Source of the DNA: Hahella sp. HN01
GTDB taxonomy: Bacteria; Pseudomonadota; Gammaproteobacteria; Pseudomonadales; Oleiphilaceae
Direction of reading: 5' to 3'
Assembly: GCF_018986435.1 (NCBI RefSeq)
Contig: NZ_JAHMIN010000008.1
Location: 124,261 to 188,260, forward strand
DNA length: 64,000 nt
Program-made: the position numbers and the translations under genes
Notes under the pieces: model-generated
What the model was told of the DNA's origin: nothing
The model's input: only the letters and a program-made list of their open reading frames with translations
Databases searched by the model: none
Shown here: positions 53,202 to 62,787 of the stretch, piece by piece
Layout of the letters: each line of letters opens with the position of its first letter
How positions within the stretch are numbered: position 1 is the stretch's first letter

Positions 53202-55049
53202 TCAGGTAACGAGCTCCCCCTCTTCAATCCCCAAAAACCCGCCGGTCTGATGCGCCCATAACTGGGCGTAGATACCGCCGCTATTGATCAAGTCCTGGTG
53301 TGAGCCCTGTTCGATGATCTCACCGTCATCGAGCACAATCAGGCGATCCATAGCGGCTATTGTGGAAAGACGATGCGCGATGGCGATAACGGTTTTACCT
53401 TCCATCAGTTCATACAGACTGCGCTGAATCGCTGCTTCCGCCTCGGAATCCAGGGCGGAAGTGGCTTCATCCAGAATCAGGATCGGCGCATCTTTCAACA
53501 GGACGCGGGCGATGGCGATACGTTGCCGCTGTCCGCCTGAGAGTTTCACACCGCGCTCGCCGACTTGAGCATCGTAGCCTCTCCTTCCCTGAGGGTCCGA
53601 CAAGGAAAGAATAAAGTCGTGGGCCTCGGCTTTTCTAGCGGCGGCGATCATCTCTTCTTCCGTGGCGTCGGGGCGACCATAGAGAATGTTATCCCGTACA
53701 GACCTGTGCAGTAGCGAAGTATCCTGGGTCACCATACCGATATGCTCACGCAGACTCTCCTGGCTGACTTCGCTGATATCCTGGCCATCAATGAGAATAC
53801 GTCCCTGCTCCAGATCGTAGAAACGCAGCAGTAGATTCACCAGAGTGGATTTACCCGCGCCGGAGCGCCCCACCAGGCCGACTTTCTCGCCGGGCTTGAT
53901 ATCCAGGGTAAGTTGTTCGATGACGCCCTCGCCTTTGCCATAGTGAAAGCCGATTTTGTCGAACTTGATATGCCCCTTGGCCGCCTGTAGCGTCGCGGCA
54001 TCGGGTCGATCCGTCACTTCCTGCGGTTTGGACAAGGTATTAATACCATCCGCCACAGTGCCTATATTTTCAAACAAGGCGCTGACTTCCCACATGATCC
54101 ACTGCGCCATGCCGTTCAGGCGCAAAGTCAGACTCACGGCGATAGCTATCGCGCCTACCGTGATAGCGCTCTGAGTCCACAACCAGATCGCCAGTCCCGT
54201 TATGACGAACGTCAGCAGATAGTTCAGGGTATGCACACTAACGTTGACGCCTGTTACCAGACGCATCTGCCTGCGCACAGTAGTAAGAAACCCCTGCATG
54301 CTTTCCTGTGCGTAATCCGCCTCCCGCTGGGTGTGGGAAAACAGTTTTACGGTAGTGATGTTGGTGTAACTATCGACGATACGGCCCGTCATCGCAGCGC
54401 GCGCGTCCGCGTTTTTCATGGAGTTACGCTTGAGCTTGGGGACAAAGTAAAGCTGCAGGCAGATATAAGCGCCCAGCCAAACCATCATGGGAATCAACAA
54501 GCGCTTATCCGCATTGCCGATCATCACCAGCATGGTGCTGAAATACACCAGTACATACACCATGATGTCCAGCAGCTTCATCACGGTTTCCCGCACCGCC
54601 AGGGAGGTTTGCAGCACCTTGGTGGCGATGCGGCCGGCGAAATCATTCTGATAGAAAGACACGCTCTGCTTTAGCAAATAGCGGTGCGCCTTCCAGCGAA
54701 TCTGCATGGGATAATTCGCCAGCAATGTCTGATGAATCAACAACGCCCGGAATAAGACCCCAATAGGCAGGCCCACCAGAACCACCAATGTCATGATCAG
54801 TAAACGGCCGCCCTCCTCCTCAAACAACGTCTCAGGATTCTCGTCCACCAGCCAATCCACCAGCTGCCCCATAAACCCAAACAGGGACACCTCCAAAAAC
54901 GCCAGAAACGCCGAGGTCAGAGACATCAGGAATAACGGAACCTCCATTCCCCGCGTGTAATAACGGCAAAACGCGAACAAGCCGGCGGGCGGCTGCTCCG
55001 GTTCCTCAGGGGGAAAGGGCTTAATAAACTTTTCAAACAAACTCAGCAT
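53202..55049 (-). CDS. ABC exporter, fused permease-ATPase (multidrug/lipid type)
   Basis: A half-transporter of about 615 residues with six membrane segments and a C-terminal ATPase. Walker A is GRSGAGKST, signature KLSGGQRQRIAIARVLL, Walker B APILILDEATSALDSEAE and H-loop IAIAHRLSTIA. I use the ATG at 55049 (MLSLFEKFIKPF); the frame is open to 55076 from a TTG and no start has a strong ribosome site. The substrate cannot be inferred. It is transcribed away from the tRNA-like gene. Confidence 0.88.
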   Translation of the reverse strand: MLSLFEKFIKPFPPEEPEQPPAGLFAFCRYYTRGMEVPLFLMSLTSAFLAFLEVSLFGFMGQLVDWLVDENPETLFEEEGGRLLIMTLVVLVGLPIGVLFRALLIHQTLLANYPMQIRWKAHRYLLKQSVSFYQNDFAGRIATKVLQTSLAVRETVMKLLDIMVYVLVYFSTMLVMIGNADKRLLIPMMVWLGAYICLQLYFVPKLKRNSMKNADARAAMTGRIVDSYTNITTVKLFSHTQREADYAQESMQGFLTTVRRQMRLVTGVNVSVHTLNYLLTFVITGLAIWLWTQSAITVGAIAIAVSLTLRLNGMAQWIMWEVSALFENIGTVADGINTLSKPQEVTDRPDAATLQAAKGHIKFDKIGFHYGKGEGVIEQLTLDIKPGEKVGLVGRSGAGKSTLVNLLLRFYDLEQGRILIDGQDISEVSQESLREHIGMVTQDTSLLHRSVRDNILYGRPDATEEEMIAAARKAEAHDFILSLSDPQGRRGYDAQVGERGVKLSGGQRQRIAIARVLLKDAPILILDEATSALDSEAEAAIQRSLYELMEGKTVIAIAHRLSTIAAMDRLIVLDDGEIIEQGSHQDLINSGGIYAQLWAHQTGGFLGIEEGELVT

Positions 55050-55288
55050 AGAAACAATCCACATCCATCGGATCAAACAACAGGGTTATCAGTGTGCAAA
55101 GCAGCGAAGAACAAAGAGCGATCGGCGCAAGCATGGCGCCCGGAAAGTGCGGCGTAAAGCCAGAGACAAATCAGATTAACCAAGGATGGAGGCAAATGTA
55201 AGGCGGGTTATTGCTTACCGAAACTCTAAGTGCAAGCCCTACGGCTGCAAGCCAATTCTCTCAATGCTGGGGCTCTACCTTTACCAGA

Positions 55289-55317
55289 TTGGTAATGAGT
55301 TAATTACGCGCTATAAA
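55289..55317 (+). promoter_or_regulatory. Sigma-70-type promoter before the tRNA-like gene
   Basis: TTGGTA (55289-55294), 17-bp spacer, TATAAA (55312-55317). The predicted start near 55324 leaves a leader of about 53 nt before the tRNA-like sequence. Confidence 0.6.
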
Positions 55318-55376
55318 ATGAATAGAAGTAATCGTTATACTCTAGCATCAATGACACGGACGCAATGAAGAACTGT

Positions 55377-55452
55377 TCCGGGGTAGCTCAGTATGTAGAG
55401 CGCTCGGCTGATTTCCGAGAGGGCGCTGGTGCAAATCCAGCCCCCGGACCCA
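55377..55452 (+). tRNA. Divergent tRNA-like gene, anticodon-loop GAT (Ile-type)
   Basis: A full cloverleaf folds in 76 nt. The 7-bp acceptor pairs TCCGGGG (55377-55383) with CCCCGGA (55442-55448), and the D stem is GCTC/GAGC. The anticodon stem CTCGG/CCGAG has loop CTGATTT, giving GAT at 55410-55412. The variable loop is 5 nt, the T stem is GCTGG/CCAGC, and CCA is encoded. Every stem is perfect, but invariant positions are wrong. The D loop lacks the GG pair, the T loop reads TGCAAAT rather than TTCRANN, position 37 is T and the discriminator is C. It may be a non-translating tRNA mimic rather than a normal tRNA-Ile. The ATG of the next gene is only 15 nt beyond it. Confidence 0.7.
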
Positions 55453-55467
55453 TCCATAAGACTGGAT

Positions 55468-57822
55468 ATGCCAAGTAACAAAAAGCCTGAAAAAGACACA
55501 ATAACCATTGATGCTGCTTACCCTGAATTTCAGCTATCAAAGGCTCTGCAAAATAATCTTAGCAATCCGTCCCAAAGCTCAGGGCAGAAAGTGGCGCGAT
55601 GGGAGAAAATTCTCGCGAGCATGTATTCTGGCGAGTTGAATATAGGTTCTCGCACTCCCGTCTCCAATACGCCTGCATGGGTGACATTGGAAGTCGCGAC
55701 TGGCGGATTTGCGACTGGGAATTTCTTAGCCGGAGCGCCGTTAACGGAGAACGAGATTGCCTTTGCGAAAAAGCTATCGCTTCCAATAAATACAGAAACA
55801 CGGGCCGCCCTGAACAGTTACTTTTTAAGCGAAGAGGGCGTAAATCTCCTAAATCAACATATCTCTGAGGGCCGGTTTTCCATCAGCGTTCCAGAGGAAG
55901 GAGCCTTGGCAATTGTTGCTTGGCTGCTTGAACACGGAGATGTGTCTGGCGCTAAATCGATTCTTGCAGAAATACTTCCTTTTTTCTCCGAACTAAAGTT
56001 CTATCCCAATCTTTCCGGTCAGTTTACTGCAAGTAATGGATTTGTATTTCTACAACCTGTCAGATCAGCCATAGAAAAGCTTAATAAAGTCGAAGCGAAT
56101 AAGCGCATCACCGCACAAGAAGAAGCAATCCGAATTTGGATTCCTTTATATGACCAACTCGTCGGACTGCTCATTGAAACCGTGGAAAGTGAATTGCCTT
56201 CAGTCAGGGTGGATGATGCAGGAAAGCCAGTACGAGACCACCTCGGCCACTATGACCTAAAAGGTGGGTTTCCTGGTAAGACATTTCCTGCGGGCTGGAC
56301 TGAACGCGCCACATCATTATCCGGGCGCCATGAACAAATGGCTTCGCAACATATTTTAGGCAGTCGAAGATTGAAAGCCGGTTCAGCCCATGCGCGAATG
56401 TTGGCTTTTCTTAGACAATGTATTGATAGCCCAACAACACTGCATGAACGGGATCGCGGATATGTTCGTTTACACCTGGCGCGCTATATCGCCAAACGAG
56501 GCGCGCCTGGAGAGGAAAAGCAACTTGTGTCACGACTCAGGCAGTCTCAGCAGTGTAGACCAGAAAAATACCATGAAATTGCAAAAATCCTGGTACAGCG
56601 ATTACTACCTCTTCCCCAGGATAAAGGACTTGAATGTGTCAGGCGCGCCATTGCCCCCATCGCTTCAGATGAATCGACGCACAACGCTCCTGCTGGATCA
56701 TTGATCCCCCGATATTTAGCCAAGAAAGTGGAACGCACCCAAATCGCCACTATCTACCAGCTTATACAGCAAGGCTATATCACCTCTGCGGATACTATCG
56801 CTAACGTATTACCGCAATTGTCTGCAAATATAAGAGCTTCCTGCTTTGACGATTCTGGGCTGAAGAATATTTACTCAAGTATTTATCAGGCTTTTCGGCA
56901 ACGCCGCTCTTTGCTGCTCATTAACTTACAAAACCAAGTTCAGCTGACTGAGCTTCCGTGGATTTCAAATGTAGAGAAGTACCGTAATACCAAACCAAGA
57001 AACCAAGAGTTAGCGATAACTATTCTGTCGGATATAGTGATCTTGGCCCTTGTAAACTTTCCTTATTCTATTCTTCCAAATAAGTTGCTTCAGGAAATTA
57101 GAAGCTTGGCTGACCAGGCAAAGCTCAAAGTTCCTATTGTCGATGAAATAGCCGCCGATATTTTCATGGGCGAGTTCACTCAGAAGTATGCGAATGCCTG
57201 TGAATACGCCGCCGAGCTGCTTCAGGACACACTATATGCAAGGTACTACAACGTGGACTACTCATCTTTTCTTAAGAATACGTTGTTTGGCGGCAGAAGC
57301 ATGACTGCTAAAAACTTTTCCAACCTATGTTCAAAACGCGCTGGCGCTCCTGGGAAGGGTTGGAGTGTAGCCAGCAACGCCGTCATTATCGAGCAACAAC
57401 AGATCTTAACCACGCAAAACCTGGCGGTACTGTTTCAGGCATTGGGGCTAAAGACTAAGTTGGGAGAAAATCTCTCACTTATGGTGAAAGACTGCTTTAA
57501 GTGGGTATGTAGACGCCAGCAGTTAAAAATGGATAGTAACCATGCTGGACTGAACATAATGAAAAAAAGCGCTTATGCGTGGCGACAAATGATTTTTTTC
57601 CTAACACAGCTGCCACCTGAAGAGCATCATGACCACGTATCCTGGATGCAATCGCATTTGTCGGAACAAGCGCCTGAGTTCAGGGTGCGGTTTGCTCCCG
57701 TAATGACTGGTCTTCAGTTAGCTGTGAACGGTCAGCGCCTGCAAAAGACAGATTCAGAGACGATACAATTTTTAGGTTGGGCGGTAGGGAAACATCCTTT
57801 AATGTCAACGTACATTCCCTAA
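55468..57822 (+). CDS. Large protein of unknown function linked to the tRNA-like gene
   Basis: A 784-residue protein from the ATG at 55468 (MPSNKKPEKDTITIDAAYPEFQLSKAL); the open frame from 55429 runs through the tRNA and is not a credible start. I recognise no domain. It is rich in helical segments. An N-terminal block (WEKILASMYSGELNIGSRTPVSNTPAWVTLEVATGGFATGNFLAG) looks conserved-type; the C-terminal half is helical with many Lys, Arg and Tyr. It has no signal peptide or membrane segment. The ribosome site is weak (ACTGGAT). Base composition is visibly AT-richer than its neighbours, suggesting recent acquisition. It lies between RNA-repair genes: HD-Pnk/ligase upstream and an Rnl5-type ligase converging downstream. 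A role with the tRNA-like RNA is inference. Confidence 0.7.
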   Translation: MPSNKKPEKDTITIDAAYPEFQLSKALQNNLSNPSQSSGQKVARWEKILASMYSGELNIGSRTPVSNTPAWVTLEVATGGFATGNFLAGAPLTENEIAFAKKLSLPINTETRAALNSYFLSEEGVNLLNQHISEGRFSISVPEEGALAIVAWLLEHGDVSGAKSILAEILPFFSELKFYPNLSGQFTASNGFVFLQPVRSAIEKLNKVEANKRITAQEEAIRIWIPLYDQLVGLLIETVESELPSVRVDDAGKPVRDHLGHYDLKGGFPGKTFPAGWTERATSLSGRHEQMASQHILGSRRLKAGSAHARMLAFLRQCIDSPTTLHERDRGYVRLHLARYIAKRGAPGEEKQLVSRLRQSQQCRPEKYHEIAKILVQRLLPLPQDKGLECVRRAIAPIASDESTHNAPAGSLIPRYLAKKVERTQIATIYQLIQQGYITSADTIANVLPQLSANIRASCFDDSGLKNIYSSIYQAFRQRRSLLLINLQNQVQLTELPWISNVEKYRNTKPRNQELAITILSDIVILALVNFPYSILPNKLLQEIRSLADQAKLKVPIVDEIAADIFMGEFTQKYANACEYAAELLQDTLYARYYNVDYSSFLKNTLFGGRSMTAKNFSNLCSKRAGAPGKGWSVASNAVIIEQQQILTTQNLAVLFQALGLKTKLGENLSLMVKDCFKWVCRRQQLKMDSNHAGLNIMKKSAYAWRQMIFFLTQLPPEEHHDHVSWMQSHLSEQAPEFRVRFAPVMTGLQLAVNGQRLQKTDSETIQFLGWAVGKHPLMSTYIP

Positions 57823-57917
57823 CTCCGTTTACTTTCAAGCTTAACAGAGCGGAGGCGGCAGTCTCCCGATCTGCCTCACCGCCTGTACGGCGCTCAATTC
57901 GCACCATATTCAATACA

Positions 57918-59078
57918 TCAACTAAACTCCGTCCCACCCTTCCGGCACAAATACGCCGCGCTCACGGATTTCAGACACACGCGGCCGAGTTCCGGGTCGC
58001 GTCTTTCTTTGGTCGGAGTGATGACGATGCCTTCGCGGATGTGATCGGCGTCGAGTTCGGTGGCGCCATCGGTGAATGCTTGCATGACTTCCTGTGAGAA
58101 CGGGCCGCGATAGAGAACAGGGGCGGTTTGTACGCCGAGTTGCTCCGCCATCGCCTGCAATTCGTCGAAGTCGTGGTAGCGTTGAGCGCCGCGGTAGCCG
58201 CTGGCGAGGGCGAACAGGCGGAAGCCGAGTTCCTTGCCATACGCCAGATCCTGAACGCCCGGACCAAATGTCTCACCCAGGATGAACAAGGGCTCATCTT
58301 CCACCTGCAATTCACCGCTCGCCAGCAAGGCGTCGATCACCGCCACCATGCCGGTAGTGGCGCGTACGTAGACATTGGCGCTGTTGCCATCGGTATTGGC
58401 GAGCACCAGGCCTTTGGCGCCCAGACCTTTGGAAAAGATCAACACGTTGCGCTTAACGCCGAACGCCTCTTGGCGAGCGTCTTTTTCCGGCAGAATGGCG
58501 ACGCCAGTGAATGTGCCGTGCAGTTTTTCGGTGAAAACCACTTCTTCACCGTCCTGCAGAATATCTGGATAGGACTTCCAGTTTTCCACATCAAAATGGA
58601 CCGTTAAGCGCTGTCCGGCGTTGAAAATGTCACCCGCCATGGAAGTAGGAATCGGCGGCTCATATTTTTGCACGCCCAACAGCTCTGCAACGCACTGGCC
58701 CTCTTCCACCGGGCTCAAGCGCATCAACTCAGAATCCCCGTCGCTGTGTTCAATCACGGCGGTGTCGCCGTCCATACGCACGGGATAGCAAACACCTTGG
58801 CTCAGCTCACCGCGCAGTTTGATCGCAGTAATACGATTGCCGTCTTTGCCGTTCAGACGTCCAACGCCCTTCTCGGCGTTCCAGAAATTCAGTTTTTTCA
58901 ATAGCCACTGCGGCAACAGCGAAGCCTCTGGGATGTAAGCGATCAGGTCCCCGGCTTGGAACTCGCCTTTCTTGACGATGGAGCGATAGCCGTCGATTAC
59001 GGCGAACTCAATGGCGTCCGCATTCGGGTGCGGCTCAATTTGGCGTATACGTTTTATAGGTACAGAAAATTTAGACAT
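57918..59078 (-). CDS. RNA ligase, Rnl5/DraRnl type
   Basis: A 386-residue ligase with the architecture of the Deinococcus DraRnl group: an N-terminal OB-like domain (residues 1-135) followed by the nucleotidyltransferase core. The adenylated lysine is K185 in VFTEKLHGTF. Motif III/IIIa is FILGETFG...FRLFALASG, motif IV REGIVITP, motif V GRVCLKSVSAAYL. I use the ATG at 59078 (MSKFSVPIKRIRQ); the open frame runs to 59204 but is not conserved. DraRnl-type enzymes seal nicks with a 3'-OH RNA end. This is the second RNA ligase within 8 kb. Confidence 0.85.
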   Translation of the reverse strand: MSKFSVPIKRIRQIEPHPNADAIEFAVIDGYRSIVKKGEFQAGDLIAYIPEASLLPQWLLKKLNFWNAEKGVGRLNGKDGNRITAIKLRGELSQGVCYPVRMDGDTAVIEHSDGDSELMRLSPVEEGQCVAELLGVQKYEPPIPTSMAGDIFNAGQRLTVHFDVENWKSYPDILQDGEEVVFTEKLHGTFTGVAILPEKDARQEAFGVKRNVLIFSKGLGAKGLVLANTDGNSANVYVRATTGMVAVIDALLASGELQVEDEPLFILGETFGPGVQDLAYGKELGFRLFALASGYRGAQRYHDFDELQAMAEQLGVQTAPVLYRGPFSQEVMQAFTDGATELDADHIREGIVITPTKERRDPELGRVCLKSVSAAYLCRKGGTEFS

Positions 59079-59346
59079 AAAAATTAAGCGTGCCTGCTTC
59101 ATTCCCGGCGAACAGCACAAACGGCGGGATACTAAAAATCGAAAAGAGGGTGTGCTTTTGCATGGCAATCTGTGATTGCGCCCCGCATTGTATGCGTTGC
59201 GCAAAAAATCTTCTAACTATTACTGTGACAGGCTTCCGTAAACCAAAAGCAAAAGCGCATCTTTGCGAGTTGAACGCCCCACTTTCACGCACGGCGCCAA
59301 CAAGAGTAGACTTGTTCCTTTTCGGGATCAGGCAGAGGCTTTTTCA

Positions 59347-60663
59347 ATGAGTGATTCGGCATATCAAAACCATTTATCTATCCTGCGTAAGCGCTTTGAT
59401 CAGGCTCTGCTTGAGACGGATTTCGACGGCGTCATCCTGGCGTCAGGCCGCTTGACCTATTATTTTGGCGACGACCACTCTCACCCCTTTCATCCCTACG
59501 CCATGGCGCAACAGTGGGCGCCTTTCGATCTGATGCCGGATGTGTTTATCCACCTTCAGCATGGCGAAACGCCGCGCCTGTTATGGCCGGCGAAACAGGA
59601 TTTCTGGCACGTGGTGCACGCTGTTCCAGAGGGCGGTTGGAGCGATCAGTGGCGCATAGAGCCTGTGAGTTCCCTGCAGGAATGGCTGCCGCAGATCAGC
59701 GGGAAAACCGCCTGGATCGGCCCGGAATATAACGAGGCGCCGGGGCTTAACCCGAATCTGAGCGTCAACCCGGAAGCGCTGCTGCATAGACTGAATTATC
59801 AACGCGCCTATAAAACCGAGTTCGAAATTGATTGTTTGTGGCGCGCCAACCAGGCTGGCGCCGCAGGGCATAAAGCCGCCCAGGCTGCATTCCTGGCGGG
59901 TAAAAGCGAATGCGACGTTTACCGGGACTTTCTCGCCGCCAGCGGCCAGCTATCCAACCAGGAGCCCTATCCCGGCATTGTGGCGCTGAATGAAAATGCG
60001 GCAGTACTGCATTATGAAAAGAAAAACCCACTGCAACCGGAGGCCGTGCGCACGCTGTTGATTGACGCCGGAGCCGCTTTTGGAGGATACGCCAGCGACA
60101 TCACCCGCACTTATACGGCGGGCCAGGGCCTGTTTGCAGAGCTGATCGAGCGGGTCAACACACTGCAATTGTCCATCGCAGCTCAAGCCGTGCATGGCAG
60201 AGCCTTCAGCGAATTGCATCAGGCCACCCTGGCGGGCGTCGCCAGTATTCTGCATGACACCGGTATTTGCTCACATGGCGTGGAAGCGCAGCTGGACAAG
60301 CGCATCCCGCAGGTATTTTTCCCGCATGGTCTGGGTCACTTACTGGGTCTGCAGGTGCATGACGTAGGCGGCCATCAACAGGATAAAAACGGAACCCTGC
60401 GTAAACCGGACGAATCAGCGCCCTTCCTGCGTCTGACCCGAACGTTGGAAAAAGACATGGTGATCACCATTGAGCCGGGGCTGTACTTCATTCCCATGTT
60501 GCTCGATAACATGGTGAACAATATCGCCGGACATGGTTGTGATTTAGACCTGATCGCCACCTTAAAACCTTACGGCGGCATTCGCATCGAAGACAATGTG
60601 GTGGTGCAGGAAGGACGCAGCCGCAACCTGACCCGCGAGGCGTTCGCCGAACTTCAGGCTTAA
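59347..60663 (+). CDS. pepQ: Xaa-Pro dipeptidase (prolidase)
   Basis: A 438-residue M24 metallopeptidase that hydrolyses Xaa-Pro dipeptides. The ATG at 59347 ([18 protein letters not shown]) follows AGAGG. Metal ligands lie in [19 protein letters not shown] (two Asp), [18 protein letters not shown] (His), ITIEPGLYF (Glu) and [10 protein letters not shown] (Glu). Length and sequence match PepQ of marine gammaproteobacteria; relatives act as organophosphorus acid anhydrolases. Divergent from the Rnl5-type ligase. Confidence 0.93.
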   Translation: MSDSAYQNHLSILRKRFDQALLETDFDGVILASGRLTYYFGDDHSHPFHPYAMAQQWAPFDLMPDVFIHLQHGETPRLLWPAKQDFWHVVHAVPEGGWSDQWRIEPVSSLQEWLPQISGKTAWIGPEYNEAPGLNPNLSVNPEALLHRLNYQRAYKTEFEIDCLWRANQAGAAGHKAAQAAFLAGKSECDVYRDFLAASGQLSNQEPYPGIVALNENAAVLHYEKKNPLQPEAVRTLLIDAGAAFGGYASDITRTYTAGQGLFAELIERVNTLQLSIAAQAVHGRAFSELHQATLAGVASILHDTGICSHGVEAQLDKRIPQVFFPHGLGHLLGLQVHDVGGHQQDKNGTLRKPDESAPFLRLTRTLEKDMVITIEPGLYFIPMLLDNMVNNIAGHGCDLDLIATLKPYGGIRIEDNVVVQEGRSRNLTREAFAELQA

Positions 60664-60686
60664 CAGTCCGCTGGCGAACACGCCCT

Positions 60687-61451
60687 CTATCGGCGCGCGT
60701 CGGTTTTCTCCCGCTTCGGCAAGGGGAACAACATACCGACGCGCCGCCTGTAATCCAGATAGGTCCGCCCAAACTCGCGGACCAGATCCCGTTCTTCAAA
60801 ATACAGCCCGATCAGGATATAGAGCGTCATGCCGCCGGCGAAAACACAGTGCCCCACCGTGGCGATCGAGGTGGACCACATGCCCACCAGAATGCCGCTT
60901 TGAATGGGGTGACGCACGACGCGATAGAACTGGGTGACGCGAAATTCAGACGCCGGCGCCGATTGTCCCCGAAATTTACGCCAAGGCTGGCGCAGACCAA
61001 ACAGTTCAAAGTGATCGAGCATGAAGGTGGCGAGGAACATCACGCCCCATCCAGCGAAGGCCAGAGTCAGAAAAAAGACTCTGGCCGACTCTCCGTCTAT
61101 CGACCAGACCACCGTGGACAGCGGCGCCCAGAAATAGAAGATCACCGCAAAAACCAATGTCGTGGCCAGACAGTAGGTCGCACGCTCAATCGTGGGAGAA
61201 ATACGCCGCGTCAGCCAGCGTTTGAAAGACTGGCGCGCCATCAGACTGTGTTGAACCCCAAACAATGCAATCAAGCCCAAGTCGAGGCAAAGCGCCGTCG
61301 TCATATCTAATGCAGGCCCATCGTTGATGGCCTTCGGAACCGGCAGCCCATTAATGAAGGCGATGAAATAAAACATCGCCCCCACGGCGGCCAGATAGCA
61401 AACAGCGGCGTAGGCCAGCTCAGCAAAGACGGTGATGCGGGAATGTTTCAT
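60687..61451 (-). CDS. Methanethiol S-methyltransferase-like membrane protein (MddA-type)
   Basis: A 254-residue protein with about five membrane segments and the isoprenylcysteine-methyltransferase/NnrU-like C-terminal motif (YRVVRHPIQSGILVGMWS...EERDLVREFGRTYLDYRRRVGMLFPL). MddA enzymes methylate methanethiol to dimethyl sulfide. I use the ATG at 61451 (MKHSRITVFAELAYAAV); the frame is open to 61514. The call is by family pattern, and another substrate is possible. Confidence 0.65.
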   Translation of the reverse strand: MKHSRITVFAELAYAAVCYLAAVGAMFYFIAFINGLPVPKAINDGPALDMTTALCLDLGLIALFGVQHSLMARQSFKRWLTRRISPTIERATYCLATTLVFAVIFYFWAPLSTVVWSIDGESARVFFLTLAFAGWGVMFLATFMLDHFELFGLRQPWRKFRGQSAPASEFRVTQFYRVVRHPIQSGILVGMWSTSIATVGHCVFAGGMTLYILIGLYFEERDLVREFGRTYLDYRRRVGMLFPLPKREKTDARR

Positions 61452-61571
61452 ATCAGGCCAACTCCCTGGCGCTCCAAAATTGTGTTTGTTATTAGACAAC
61501 AACGCGTTGAGCATTGTGACAATGGAGCGGCGACTGAACCAGGGCGAGAATTACTGGCGGCGGACGCCGCC

Positions 61572-62099
61572 TTACTGCGTCAGCACTGGCGCATAATATC
61601 CCCGCTCCGCGGCCTCCTCTAAAAACCACGTCAACGCCTTGTTAGCCGTCCAGCCGCCGGGGCAATCGACGCGGTCGGCGATCATGAACAGACACAATAA
61701 TTGTACGTCCACTTTTGACGCCATCTTGCGCCAGGCTTTGTCGCTGGGCGGCTGTCCTTTGGTTTTGGAAATATACCAAGGCAAATTAATGTCGTGGTAC
61801 TTCACCAGATTAACAAAGCTTTCCTCAAACTCGCCGTATAACGATAAATTTTTAAGCGACTCCTCCGGATTGGCGGAGCCGTTGATCTTGCCGATGTCAT
61901 GTACTTTAGCCAGCGCCTCCAGAGTTCGCTTCTCTTGCTCCGGACACCCATTCAGATCCGCCAGTTGCAGCGCCCGGGACGCCACCATTTCACAGTGGGT
62001 CAATGCATTCTCCGCCGTATGCCTTTCCGGGTTAAGCGTTACCTTTGCCAGCTGTGCGTAGTCCCGCTGAAACGCGGGAGTATTCAATGCGGTAAACAT
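61572..62099 (-). CDS. HD-domain hydrolase
   Basis: A 175-residue HD-superfamily phosphohydrolase. Metal-ligand candidates are H35, H67-D68 in KVHDIGKIN, the histidine in VKYHDINLPW and the aspartate in MIADRVDCPGG. It follows the HAD-like gene in one minus-strand unit (33-bp gap). HD phosphatases also occur in RNA-end-healing enzymes in this region, so a role in nucleotide or RNA phosphate removal is plausible but unproven. Confidence 0.7.
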   Translation of the reverse strand: MFTALNTPAFQRDYAQLAKVTLNPERHTAENALTHCEMVASRALQLADLNGCPEQEKRTLEALAKVHDIGKINGSANPEESLKNLSLYGEFEESFVNLVKYHDINLPWYISKTKGQPPSDKAWRKMASKVDVQLLCLFMIADRVDCPGGWTANKALTWFLEEAAERGYYAPVLTQ

Positions 62100-62132
62100 G
62101 TGATGACTCCTCTTATTCTTGCTCTTGCTATT

Positions 62133-62648
62133 TCAATCCAGTGACCGACAGATCGCGGTAAATGTTTCGTCCCAGTTCAACGTAGGCTCAACCCAATCGG
62201 GCGCCGATTGTGATTTAAGCTGCTCGCCGAACAAGTACAGGTGCGGCGCCAGCCCTTGCAGATGTCGCAAGACATCCAGCCGATCATCGACAAAATGGGT
62301 CAGACCCAACTCAACGCAATGCCCTGCTTTTTCGTGCCTTTTAAAGCAAAACCGCAAGTGATGAGCTGACATGCCGGTCCGCTCAAAGAACCGATGATGC
62401 GCCAGCCACAGCCGCGTTTTGTGCTGAGTGTTCTTACCCGCTTTGGACACCAGCCAAACCCGCCCTTCAAACACCTCGACCAGGCGAGTCAGTCTTTCAA
62501 TCGCCCCTTCCGCCGGCGGCGTCTGCAGCGCCTGTTCAATGCCTCCCGATAAAAACGCCGTGTCGGACTTCCCATCTTTCACTGGAGAGATAATTACTCG
62601 GCCGATATCGACCCCTAATTTGTGTATATGTTCTATTCTCGTATTCAT
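62133..62648 (-). CDS. HAD-like hydrolase with altered motif I
   Basis: A 171-residue HAD-fold protein. Motif I is GVDIGRVIIS, with nucleophile D14 but Gly in place of the second Asp, which normally acts as acid/base in phosphatases. The Ser/Lys motif II region is WLVSKAGKN, and motif IV is THFVDDRLDV (D121-D122). It could be a phosphatase with changed chemistry or a binding protein. First gene of a two-gene unit with the HD hydrolase. Confidence 0.6.
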   Translation of the reverse strand: MNTRIEHIHKLGVDIGRVIISPVKDGKSDTAFLSGGIEQALQTPPAEGAIERLTRLVEVFEGRVWLVSKAGKNTQHKTRLWLAHHRFFERTGMSAHHLRFCFKRHEKAGHCVELGLTHFVDDRLDVLRHLQGLAPHLYLFGEQLKSQSAPDWVEPTLNWDETFTAICRSLD

Positions 62649-62787
62649 GTGGAAATCATATCGGCGCAGACTCTAGACAAGAACTATTGTTTATGTAGCG
62701 ACTATATAAATAAGTTATAGTTGGCCATTTATTCCAAACCCTAACGCCAGCCACATTAACGAGCAGCGCCCTGAATAAAATGGAACT

